Source: an uncultured Xanthobacteraceae bacterium (GTDB lineage Bacteria > Pseudomonadota > Alphaproteobacteria > Rhizobiales > Xanthobacteraceae). Taken from it: a DNA stretch of 19,825 nucleotides. The position numbers and the translations under genes were made by a program. The stretch is from positions 1-19,825 of the forward strand of contig CATPCO010000678.1 in assembly GCA_955652925.1 (NCBI GenBank), written 5' to 3'. Positions 1-6,769 of this stretch are shown piece by piece. Below the pieces are notes generated by a model that made no database searches, had not been told where the DNA came from, and saw nothing but the letters and a program-made list of their open reading frames with translations. How positions within the stretch are numbered: the first letter of the stretch is position 1; every line of letters begins with the position of its first letter.

Positions 1-86
1 GCGTGACTAGCCCGGCTGGTTTAAAAAGCCCTTCAGTCAATCGATAGAATTCATTCTTTGCTCGATAAAAATCGCACGCCGTCCTA

Positions 87-102
87 CTGTCGAGCGCGAC
101 AG
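87..102. repeat. Short perfect inverted repeat in non-coding start of window
   Basis: Arms CTGTCG (87-92) and CGACAG (97-102) enclose the loop AGCG. No T-tract follows on either strand, so it is not a convincing terminator. Otherwise I see no gene or recognisable RNA in bases 1-250. The minus-strand reading frame across 119-424 looks like a shadow of the small gene at 251. Confidence 0.35.
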
Positions 103-250
103 AGGTCAATCGGTTGTGTCACGGTTTCAAGCAGTTCAAGCTCGCGTAAGCTTCACACCAGCTTATGTCAGGCGGCGGGCTTTTTATGCGGTGGCGTAAC
201 AGGAGATTAACAGATCGCCAATATCGTCGGTTGCATACCAGGGGCAACGT

Positions 251-466
251 ATGCTGCAGCAGTTGCAGAATCACGCCGTGCGTATTGTGATGGGCGTGGC
301 CTTTTACCTGTTCGGCTTTTTCGTGGTCGCAAACGCCCTTGATCTCGACGATCGGGAAATCGCCGTGGGCCTGATAGCCGGCTTCATCGGCGGCGTCACG
401 ATGCTGGTCGCAGTCATAAGGCAAGAGCGCGCCGTGCGCTATTGCTCCAGCCCTTCCGCCAGCTAG
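251..466 (+). CDS. Small hypothetical two-helix membrane protein
   Basis: This 71-residue protein starts at an ATG with AGGGG about 7 nt upstream, a good ribosome-binding site. Residues about 10-30 (IVMGVAFYLFGFFVVANAL) and about 38-56 (AVGLIAGFIGGVTMLVAVI) are two hydrophobic, glycine-containing stretches joined by an acidic turn (DLDDRE), so a small inner-membrane hairpin protein is likely. The C-terminal 15 residues are polar and basic. I do not recognise a family and assign no function. It is not obviously in an operon with the downstream ThDP enzyme, because about 235 bases separate them. The alternative minus-strand frame over the same bases has a composition that does not look like a protein. 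The call rests on the ribosome-binding site and the coherent hydrophobic pattern only. Confidence 0.5.
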   Translation: MLQQLQNHAVRIVMGVAFYLFGFFVVANALDLDDREIAVGLIAGFIGGVTMLVAVIRQERAVRYCSSPSAS

Positions 467-701
467 AGCTTGTTTCGCTGAGATCGAGCCGGCAGCGCCA
501 CCTCTTGCCGCAGGGGCCGCAGGGGAGAGGCACGCAAGCTGCGAGGCCGCATCACAATCAACGTGATCGAGGTCTGCTCCTGATCAGCGGCACAGAACTG
601 CCTGAGATCCCGCGCGCCGCGAGATTTTCCGAATAGGCCCTGGTAAAAAGCGCATGCTTTTCCCGGGCGGATCATGCCTGGGCGAATCGAAGGAAAATCA
701 A

Positions 702-2510
702 ATGTCGAAGAACATGCTCGATGGCGGCCAGGTGATCGTCGATTACCTGGTGCGCGAAAAAGTGCCTTACGTCTTCGGGCTTTGCGGGCACGGCAATATC
801 AGCTTCATTGACGCGCTCTACGAGCGTTCCGATGACATCAAGACGATTTCCGTCCATCACGAGACAGTCGCAGGCTTCATGGCCGACGTGTATTACCGCG
901 TAGCGGGAAGACCGAGTGCGACCTTCACATCGTGTGGCCCGGGCTCGGCGAACCTGCCCATTGCCCTTGCAAATTCATATCTTGATTCCGTGCCATTCCT
1001 GGCGGTGACGGGGAACGTGCCGACCAGCCAGTTCAATCGGGGGGCATTTCAGGAGCTCTATCGGCACTACCAGGCGGACTATCCCTCAACCGTGCGCGCC
1101 TGCTGCAAGCGCGTGTTCCAGCCCACGCGCGGCGATATGGTGCCGCTCGCGATCAGGCAGGCCTGGAAAACAATGGTGACCGGTCGCCCGGGCCCGGTGG
1201 TGCTCGATGTGCCGTTCGACATCTTCAAGGAGGCCGCGGCCGAGGAAACCCCCAAACCGGAGGATTGGAATGCTGCCATATCCTGCCGCTGCGGCGCCGA
1301 TCCCGACGGTGTGAAGAAGGCCGCCGGCATGCTTCTCGCAGCCGAGCGCCCCGTCATTCTCGTTGGCCAAGGTGTCAAATACGGCGGCGCAGTCGACGAA
1401 CTCCTGCGCTTGGCCGAGCGTCTGCGCATCCCCGTCGCCTGGTCGGCAAGTGGCACCGGCGCGATCGATGCACGCCATCCCCTGGCGCTCGGTCTCGTTG
1501 CCCGCAACGGGCCGTATCAGGCCAATCACGCCGCGCGCACGTCAGATGTCCTGCTCGCGCTCGGCGTGCGCTTCGACGACCGCACGTCGAGCTCTTGGTT
1601 GCCGGGCTACTCGTTCACCATCCCACCCACCAAACTCATTCACGTGGACATCGATCCCGACGAGATCGCACGCAATTACCCGGTTGCGCTCGGCCTGATG
1701 GCCGACGTGCGCACGTTCCTGCGCCAGCTCTTGGCGGAGCTGGATTCGCGCGATGGAGTGAGCGAGGCCGCCGTTTCCCGCGCAAAGTGGATCGAGACCA
1801 TCGAGGGCTATCGTAAGCAATGGAATGCGTTTATCGCGCCTGGCTTCATCGCGGACAGCACGCCCATTCATCCCCAACGCGCCGCGCACGAGATCGACAA
1901 GGCTTTGCCCGATGATGCCATTCTGGTGAGTGACATCGGCGTGCACCACAATTGGCTCATTCAGTTCTGCCAGCCGAAACGGCCGGATTCTTTGATCGGC
2001 TCCATGGGGTTTGGCCCGATGGGGTTTGGGGTCGCAGGCGTCCTCGGAGCGCAATTTGCCGCGCCCGAGCGGCCATGCGTATCGGTGTGCGGAGATGGCG
2101 CGTTCTTCATGCATGCGAGCGTGCTTGGGACTGCGGTCGAATACAATCTGCCGGTCGTGTGGGTGGTGTGGAACAACTATTCCTATGCTTCCATCCGTGG
2201 CCTCCAGCGCGGCTATCTCGGCGGCCGCGAGCTTGCCACCGACTTTCGTCACCCGCAGACCGGCGCCCCCTACAATCCGGATTTCGCTGCGATGGCGCGC
2301 TCCGCCGGCATCGATGGCGTGAGTGTCGAGCGCGCCGGAGATCTTTCCGAAGCGCTGCGCGCGGCCATTGCGGCACGACGCCCCACTCTCATCAACGCCA
2401 ACATTGCAGCTGACAAGAACCCGGGCGGCGCCGGCGTATGGGAGCTTCCCGGGCTTGGTCAGAGTCAACCCGCCTTCGGCGGAAGACATCAATTGGCGAC
2501 GCAATTTTAG
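702..2510 (+). CDS. ThDP-dependent acetolactate-synthase-like enzyme, substrate unknown
   Basis: A 602-residue member of the thiamine-diphosphate enzyme superfamily that includes acetolactate synthase, glyoxylate carboligase and benzoylformate decarboxylase. The N-terminal Pyr domain (about 1-175) carries the cofactor-activating glutamate E54 in the context VHHETVAG. The central domain (about 200-345) has the family-typical stretch LIHVDIDPDEI. The C-terminal PP domain (about 385-575) has the ThDP/Mg motif: GDG at 464-466 and NN at 491-492. I chose the ATG at 702 because AAGGAA lies about 7 nt upstream; an in-frame ATG at 654 lacks this and would add 16 unconserved residues. No small regulatory subunit (ilvN) is adjacent, so a role in branched-chain amino-acid synthesis is unlikely. 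No neighbouring pathway gene reveals the substrate. It is convergent with dcd, with 39 bases between stop codons. Confident of the superfamily, not of the reaction. Confidence 0.85.
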   Translation: MSKNMLDGGQVIVDYLVREKVPYVFGLCGHGNISFIDALYERSDDIKTISVHHETVAGFMADVYYRVAGRPSATFTSCGPGSANLPIALANSYLDSVPFLAVTGNVPTSQFNRGAFQELYRHYQADYPSTVRACCKRVFQPTRGDMVPLAIRQAWKTMVTGRPGPVVLDVPFDIFKEAAAEETPKPEDWNAAISCRCGADPDGVKKAAGMLLAAERPVILVGQGVKYGGAVDELLRLAERLRIPVAWSASGTGAIDARHPLALGLVARNGPYQANHAARTSDVLLALGVRFDDRTSSSWLPGYSFTIPPTKLIHVDIDPDEIARNYPVALGLMADVRTFLRQLLAELDSRDGVSEAAVSRAKWIETIEGYRKQWNAFIAPGFIADSTPIHPQRAAHEIDKALPDDAILVSDIGVHHNWLIQFCQPKRPDSLIGSMGFGPMGFGVAGVLGAQFAAPERPCVSVCGDGAFFMHASVLGTAVEYNLPVVWVVWNNYSYASIRGLQRGYLGGRELATDFRHPQTGAPYNPDFAAMARSAGIDGVSVERAGDLSEALRAAIAARRPTLINANIAADKNPGGAGVWELPGLGQSQPAFGGRHQLATQF

Positions 2511-2549
2511 GACTGTCTTTCTGAACGATGTTGTCGTTGATTGATCAAT

Positions 2550-3683
2550 TCACTGCGGACGGAAATGTTTGGAGAGCTTGAGCCCCTGGGCCTGATAGTT
2601 GGAGCCGATCCGATCGCCGTAAAGCGAGCTGGGCTGCTCCAGCATCTTCTCGTAGATCAGACGTCCGACGATCTGCCCATGTTCGAGGATGAACGGCACT
2701 TCGCGCGAGCGCACTTCGAGGACCGCGCGAGCGCCGCGGCCGCCGGCTCCGGCATAGCCGAAACCGGGATCGAAGAAGCCGGCATAGTGCACGCGGAATT
2801 CGCCGACCAGCGGATCGAACGGGACCATCTCGGCGGCGTAATGCGGCGGCACCTGCACCGCTTCTTTCGAGGCGAGGATATAGAACTCGTCTGGGTCCAG
2901 AATCAGGCTCTGGTCTTTGCGCGCACGGATCGGCTCCCAGAATTCAGCAACGTCGTAGCCGGCGCGGCGCTCGATATCGATGAGGCCGGTATGGTGCTTG
3001 GCGCGAAATCCGACGATTGCGTCACTGTTTTCACCGTTCACTCGCGAACGGAGCGTGGCTGAAAGATCCACACTGACTGCAATCCCCTCGCTCACGTCGG
3101 CCTCATCGTCATCGACCAGCCGCTCGCGTGCGTGCAACGCCTGCAGCGCCTGCGCATCAAGGAGCGCATGACCCCGGCGAAACCGCAGTTGGGACAAGCG
3201 TGAGCCCGTGCGCACCAGGATGGGGAAGGTTCGCGGGCTGATTTCCGCATAGAGAGGGCCGTGATAGCCGGCCTTGATGCGATCAAAACCGCGCGTGCGA
3301 TCGGCAATCACGCGGGTGAAGACGTCAATCCGGCCGGTCGAGCTCTTGGGGTTGGCGGCACCGGCGATGTCGCTCGGCAGAGCAAAGCGTTCGATGAGCG
3401 GCACGATATAGACGCAGCTGGTCTCGAGCACGGCGCCGTTGCCAAGCGGGATTTCGTGCAGCTTCAGCTCGTCGATCCGCTCCGCCACAGTCGTATGCGG
3501 GCCCGGCAGAAAGCTCGCGCGCACACGATAGGCAATGGCGCCGAGGCGCAGATCGAGGCTCGCGGGCTGGATCTGCTCGGGCTCAAGCTCTTGCGTACAC
3601 AAAATGGCGCCTGCCTGCGCCAAAGAGGCGATCATGCGGTCGGGAAGAATCCCATTTTGATCGGCGACAACGGGAGACGCCAC
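2550..3683 (-). CDS. dcd: dCTP deaminase, double-length alphaproteobacterial form
   Basis: Deaminates dCTP to dUTP, feeding dUMP and then dTMP synthesis in the cytosol. The protein has 377 residues, about twice the enterobacterial enzyme (about 190), as known for alphaproteobacterial Dcd. The first half shows QPASLDLRLG (39-48), the PKSSTGR segment (112-118) that resembles the RSS motif of Dcd/dUTPases, and GYHGPLYAEI (139-148), where E147 is the likely catalytic glutamate. The second half repeats the fold: HYAGFFDPGFGYAG (299-312) and ARAVLEVRSREVPFILEHGQ (319-338). The start is a GTG with GAGGGA about 9 nt upstream; an in-frame ATG at 3635 is the alternative but would remove a plausible N-terminus. 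It diverges from metZ across the riboswitch region. No separate promoter for it was convincing. Confidence 0.9.
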   Translation of the reverse strand: MASPVVADQNGILPDRMIASLAQAGAILCTQELEPEQIQPASLDLRLGAIAYRVRASFLPGPHTTVAERIDELKLHEIPLGNGAVLETSCVYIVPLIERFALPSDIAGAANPKSSTGRIDVFTRVIADRTRGFDRIKAGYHGPLYAEISPRTFPILVRTGSRLSQLRFRRGHALLDAQALQALHARERLVDDDEADVSEGIAVSVDLSATLRSRVNGENSDAIVGFRAKHHTGLIDIERRAGYDVAEFWEPIRARKDQSLILDPDEFYILASKEAVQVPPHYAAEMVPFDPLVGEFRVHYAGFFDPGFGYAGAGGRGARAVLEVRSREVPFILEHGQIVGRLIYEKMLEQPSSLYGDRIGSNYQAQGLKLSKHFRPQ

Positions 3684-3731
3684 TGCGCAAGTCCCTCAGC
3701 CAAGCGTGTCATCACGTAGCCGATGACCGGC

Positions 3732-3760
3732 TTGACGGAAAGTCGTTGTCCGCGCTAGAG
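3732..3760 (+). promoter_or_regulatory. Predicted sigma-70-type promoter of metZ
   Basis: TTGACG (3732-3737) and CTAGAG (3755-3760) are separated by 17 bases. This would start transcription near 3767, just ahead of the SAM-II aptamer, as expected for a riboswitch leader. The -35 box is strong and the -10 box moderate. Confidence 0.6.
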
Positions 3761-3770
3761 GGAGCTTATC

Positions 3771-3830
3771 CCGTGGTCATTTGAGCCGGCCGGCTTGCAG
3801 CCACGTAAAACAACTCGCTAAAAGGCCGGG
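3771..3830 (+). ncRNA. SAM-II riboswitch aptamer
   Basis: The segment matches the SAM-II class, known from alphaproteobacterial methionine genes. P1 is CGTGG (3772-3776) with CCACG (3801-3805). A U-rich TCATTT follows the 5' strand. The loop contains GAGCCGGCCGGC, then TTGCAG. The A-rich linker is followed by the characteristic GCTAAAA (3817-3823). The H-type pseudoknot pairs CCGGCC (3786-3791) with GGCCGG (3824-3829), all six pairs Watson-Crick. The location, directly between a promoter and metZ, fits feedback control by S-adenosylmethionine. Recognition is by consensus memory and hand pairing, not a covariance-model search. Confidence 0.9.
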
Positions 3831-3849
3831 AGACGCGAAAGCGCCCGGC
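3825..3849 (+). promoter_or_regulatory. Antiterminator hairpin of the SAM-II leader
   Basis: GCCGGG (3825-3830) can pair with CCCGGC (3844-3849), continued by CGC/GCG around a GAAA tetraloop (3834-3843). It uses both the 3' pseudoknot strand of the aptamer and the 5' arm of the terminator, so it is exclusive with both. Confidence 0.7.
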
Positions 3850-3873
3850 GGAGTTATCCCGGCCGGGTTTTTT
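3844..3873 (+). terminator. Intrinsic terminator controlled by the SAM-II riboswitch
   Basis: CCCGGC (3844-3849) pairs with GCCGGG (3862-3867), followed directly by six T (3868-3873) and 20 bases later by the metZ start codon. Its 5' arm is shared with the antiterminator, so SAM binding, which locks up 3824-3829, should free it to terminate. Confidence 0.8.
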
Positions 3874-3893
3874 GTTGGGCAAAGGAGAGCCTG

Positions 3894-5084
3894 ATGCAAG
3901 CGTCCCGCAAACGAAGCTACCGGACCGAGACCAACCTCGTGCACGCCGGCGTTCTGCGATCGCCCTTCGGCGAAACCGCGGAAGCGCTGTTTCTAACTCA
4001 GGGCTATGTCTACGACAGCTCGGCGCGGGCGGAAAAGCGGTTCAAGAACGAAGAGCCGGGGTATCAATATTCCCGTTTCTCCAATCCGACCGTCACGATG
4101 TTCGAACAGCGCATGGCAGCGCTTGAGGGCGCGCAGGCCGCGCGCGCCACAGCGACCGGAATGGCCGCAGTCACCGCCGCGCTGATGGGTCAGGTGCGCG
4201 CCGGCGATCACGTGGTTTCATCAAAGGCGCTGTTTGGCTCCTGCCTCTACGTCGTGCAGGACCATTTGCCACGCTACGGCGTCGCATCGACCCTTGTCGA
4301 TGGGACCGATCTAAATGCCTGGCGCAAGGCAGTGCGTCCAAATACAAAGACTTTCTTCCTGGAAACACCGACAAATCCCGCTCTCGACGTGATCGACATC
4401 AAGGCCGTCGCAGAGATAGCCCACAGCGCGGGAGCGACGCTTGTTGTGGATAACGTTTTCTCGACCCCGCTCTTCCAGAGGCCGCTCGAGCTCGGTGCGG
4501 ACTGCGTCGTCTATTCCGCGACCAAGCACATCGACGGCCAGGGCCGGTGCCTCGGCGGCGTGATCCTGGGATCGGAAAAATTCATCGCCGACAACATTCA
4601 GACCCTTATTCGCCAGACCGGTCCGTCGCTTTCCCCCTTCAATGCCTGGGTGCTGCTCAAGGGACTGGAGACACTTGCGGTGCGCGTGCGTCGGCAGACC
4701 GATACGGCGGCGACGCTTGCGGTCTCGCTCGCCGAACACCCCAAGATTGGACGCCTCATCTATCCTGGCCGGCCCGACCATCCGCAAGCGCAGATTGCGC
4801 AGCGGCAAATGGCGGGAGGCTCAACCCTCCTCGCCTTCGAGATCAAGGGCGGCAAAGCTGCCGCGTTCCGTTTTCAGGACGCGCTCAAGCTGGTGAGCAT
4901 CAGCAACAACCTGGGTGACGCGAAGAGTCTCATCACCCATCCCGCAACGACAACACACCAGCGGCTCACGCCCGCGGCACGTGCTGAGCTCGGTATCAGC
5001 GATGGCCTCGTGCGGCTGTCATGCGGCCTCGAACACCCCGACGATCTCAGCGAGGATGTCTTCTGTGCGCTTGAGGTTGTGTGA
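3894..5084 (+). CDS. metZ: O-succinylhomoserine sulfhydrylase
   Basis: A 396-residue PLP enzyme of the Cys/Met-metabolism family that makes homocysteine from O-succinylhomoserine and sulfide in methionine synthesis. The PLP lysine is K211 in SATKHIDGQGR, the pyridine-nitrogen aspartate is D186 in VVDNVFSTP, and YQYSRFSNPT (58-67) is the conserved N-terminal segment of the active site. The GQGRCLGG context after the lysine is typical of MetZ rather than of MetB or MetC, which I infer from memory of the families. The ATG has AAAGGAG about 7 nt upstream. The transcript begins with a SAM-II riboswitch and terminator, so expression should fall when SAM is plentiful. It is monocistronic: the next gene is convergent, 56 bases on. 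Confidence 0.93.
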   Translation: MQASRKRSYRTETNLVHAGVLRSPFGETAEALFLTQGYVYDSSARAEKRFKNEEPGYQYSRFSNPTVTMFEQRMAALEGAQAARATATGMAAVTAALMGQVRAGDHVVSSKALFGSCLYVVQDHLPRYGVASTLVDGTDLNAWRKAVRPNTKTFFLETPTNPALDVIDIKAVAEIAHSAGATLVVDNVFSTPLFQRPLELGADCVVYSATKHIDGQGRCLGGVILGSEKFIADNIQTLIRQTGPSLSPFNAWVLLKGLETLAVRVRRQTDTAATLAVSLAEHPKIGRLIYPGRPDHPQAQIAQRQMAGGSTLLAFEIKGGKAAAFRFQDALKLVSISNNLGDAKSLITHPATTTHQRLTPAARAELGISDGLVRLSCGLEHPDDLSEDVFCALEVV

Positions 5085-5102
5085 GCGGCATGGCGAAGCA
5101 AG

Positions 5103-5180
5103 GACGACAGAGGACGGACGAAGGCCAGCGGAAAAAGGACTTATCTGTCGTCTGTCGTGCGTCGCCTGTGCTCTGTCGTC
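5103..5180. repeat. TCTGTCG repeats and inverted repeat between convergent genes
   Basis: TCTGTCG occurs at 5144-5150, 5151-5157 and 5172-5178. GACGACAGAG (5103-5112) is the exact complement of CTCTGTCGTC (5171-5180). The stretch spans the gap after metZ and runs into the 3' end of the SGNH hydrolase gene. It may form a large-loop hairpin or be a degenerate dispersed repeat. Confidence 0.5.
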
Positions 5181-5977
5181 TGAACAGGCCTGCTGACGGC
5201 GTCCGCTATCGCCATGCCGAGTGCCTTGGCGAGGCAAGCATAGCTCCAGTCGTTCATATGCAATCCATCGGGTGAGACGAATGTCTCGAATGGCAGATGC
5301 TCCACAGAGTACCAGTGCCGCATCAACTCGAAGCGGTGAAATACGCCGATATGCTCGGCCTTCGCAGTGGCCGAAATCAGGGATACCATGCCGTCACAGT
5401 TATGCTTGGCAATGACGTTCGGCGCGTATTGGGGATCGATGAGGACCACATCGGCGCCGGTGGCCTTTAACCGCATGAGACCCTCGTGCAGTTTTCCAAC
5501 ATGAGGCGGCAAGGCCTTATCGTGCAGCACCGAGTTGGTGCCGACCTGCCATAAAACGAGGTCGGGATGCTCGGCGATGACCGCCTTATCCAGCCGTTGC
5601 AGCATGTCGTCGATTTCCTCGCCGTTCACGCCACGATTGAGAACGATAAAGTCATGTCTCGGTAATCGGCGGGTGAGTTCTTCCGCCAGGCGACTGGGAT
5701 AGGCCGCAGCGGAGGAGCTGGCCCCGGCGCCATAAGTCGAGGAGGAGCCGAGCGCTACGATCTTGACTGGCTTACCGCTCGCAAGCTGGCGCGCCGTATG
5801 GGGGAGCGGAAAATCAAATCTCGCCTGCTCCGGAGGGATCGCACATGGCCCGGCTGGCGGAAATAAGGGCTGTAAGGCCGCAGGCGACTGTGCCCATGCG
5901 GGGAACAGTATGAAAATACCCGTGACCGCGAACGCAGCAGTCATTGCGCCGCGGCGAAGAAAGCTTTGAGCTGACAT
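5141..5977 (-). CDS. Secreted SGNH/GDSL-family hydrolase, catalytic residues intact
   Basis: A 278-residue protein with an N-terminal signal peptide (basic RR at 8-9, hydrophobic 12-28, likely cleavage after AWAQ near 30), so it acts in the periplasm. The SGNH blocks are present: GSSS (77-80), with a serine at the nucleophile position, GTNS (146-149) with the oxyanion asparagine N148, and DGLH (237-240) with the catalytic Asp/His pair. Such enzymes remove or transfer acyl groups on carbohydrates or lipids. It is the last gene of the opgC operon, 36 bases after its degenerate paralogue, which suggests acyl groups on a periplasmic or extracellular glycan as substrate (inference). The last ~12 residues (TTEHRRRTTDDR) are encoded by a low-complexity CTGTCGT repeat and are probably not functional. 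The ATG at 5977 has AGGG very close; M12 is an alternative start. Confidence 0.8.
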   Translation of the reverse strand: MSAQSFLRRGAMTAAFAVTGIFILFPAWAQSPAALQPLFPPAGPCAIPPEQARFDFPLPHTARQLASGKPVKIVALGSSSTYGAGASSSAAAYPSRLAEELTRRLPRHDFIVLNRGVNGEEIDDMLQRLDKAVIAEHPDLVLWQVGTNSVLHDKALPPHVGKLHEGLMRLKATGADVVLIDPQYAPNVIAKHNCDGMVSLISATAKAEHIGVFHRFELMRHWYSVEHLPFETFVSPDGLHMNDWSYACLAKALGMAIADAVSRPVQTTEHRRRTTDDR

Positions 5978-6013
5978 CCCTGTCTAAATATTCCCTGCTG
6001 GAAGTTTTTGCGT

Positions 6014-6769
6014 TTATTGACCGGTTTTATGCTCCGTCTCGCGCAAATGCGCCGCGTCCATGATCATAGCGGCGATTCCCCGGCCAATACAGTCGTGGAC
6101 GCGCTGAGCCAGCACATTATCCTTGTCCGTAGCATATAGGTCGAAAGCGCCGGTATCGGACCAGTGGCGCATAATGGAAAGCCTGTCAAACAGTGGAACC
6201 TCGTGTTGCTGGGCAGCAACACGCATGCTGTCCGCATAGGGACCGAGTGACAGCATTATGTCGGTGCGCGGGCTGTATTGCATATTCATCAAGATGACGT
6301 CTGCTCCGCCCTTTTCCAGGGTTTCGATTCCGTTCTCCAGGGCGGCACGGAAATCATCCGGCTCGATCCGCCGAATGGCATCGATTGTCCCAGTCTGCCA
6401 TATCACCAGATCAGGCTTCTCATCGGCCAGCAACTTGCTCATTCCCTTGGCCAAATCTTCGGCTGTCTGACGGGTTCGCACCAGCGGGATCACCCTCACG
6501 TTTACCCCAGGCAGCCGCTCGCTCAGTCTCGCTTCGAGCCGGGCCGGGTAGGCGGACGAGGGGCCATCCGGGCCAGTGAGCGCCGAGGAGCCCGTCCCCA
6601 CCACCGCTATTCGCAGGCGGTGGTTTTCCCTGACCGCAACCGGCACCCGTTTGAGCTCACTGGTGCCAAACAGAAGATAGCCTGGGATGTCGCAGCCCTG
6701 CCCCTCCGAGGCCAACGCTGTCCCGCAAAGGGCAAACGTCGCCAGCAGGGACGCAATCGCGCCGTTCAT
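6014..6769 (-). CDS. SGNH-like periplasmic protein with degenerate catalytic motifs
   Basis: A 251-residue protein with a clear signal peptide (hydrophobic 4-20, cleavage near ALA-S at 20-21). It aligns by eye along its length with the downstream SGNH hydrolase: AYPARLEARL, DLVIWQTGT, GADVILMNMQYSP, FDRLSIMRHW and a cysteine near the C-terminus. The catalytic positions differ. The nucleophile block reads GTGSS (58-62) instead of GSSS, GTID (127-130) replaces GTNS, and no DxxH appears near the C-terminus (TDKDNVLA). It is therefore probably not a standard SGNH hydrolase; a binding or accessory role is an inference. The start was placed at 6769 because GGAGGAGAGG precedes it, a signal peptide follows at once, and the ATG overlaps the opgC stop as ATGA, implying translational coupling. 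Longer in-frame forms would run back into opgC. Confidence 0.75.
   Translation of the reverse strand: MNGAIASLLATFALCGTALASEGQGCDIPGYLLFGTSELKRVPVAVRENHRLRIAVVGTGSSALTGPDGPSSAYPARLEARLSERLPGVNVRVIPLVRTRQTAEDLAKGMSKLLADEKPDLVIWQTGTIDAIRRIEPDDFRAALENGIETLEKGGADVILMNMQYSPRTDIMLSLGPYADSMRVAAQQHEVPLFDRLSIMRHWSDTGAFDLYATDKDNVLAQRVHDCIGRGIAAMIMDAAHLRETEHKTGQ

Noticed and set aside
467..701. Possible TPP riboswitch ahead of the ThDP enzyme
   Set aside because: The conserved TPP-riboswitch segments (such as CTGAGA followed by ACCTGATC) do not appear in a workable arrangement; only short, weak inverted repeats are present.
1542..2504. Long minus-strand reading frame opposite the ThDP enzyme
   Set aside because: It is fully antisense to a gene with clear family motifs, and its translation has no recognisable domain; it is a by-product of high GC content.
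2540..2549. Palindrome ATTGATCAAT between the ThDP gene and dcd
   Set aside because: Short, AT-rich and without a T-tract; it may be chance and is not a convincing terminator.
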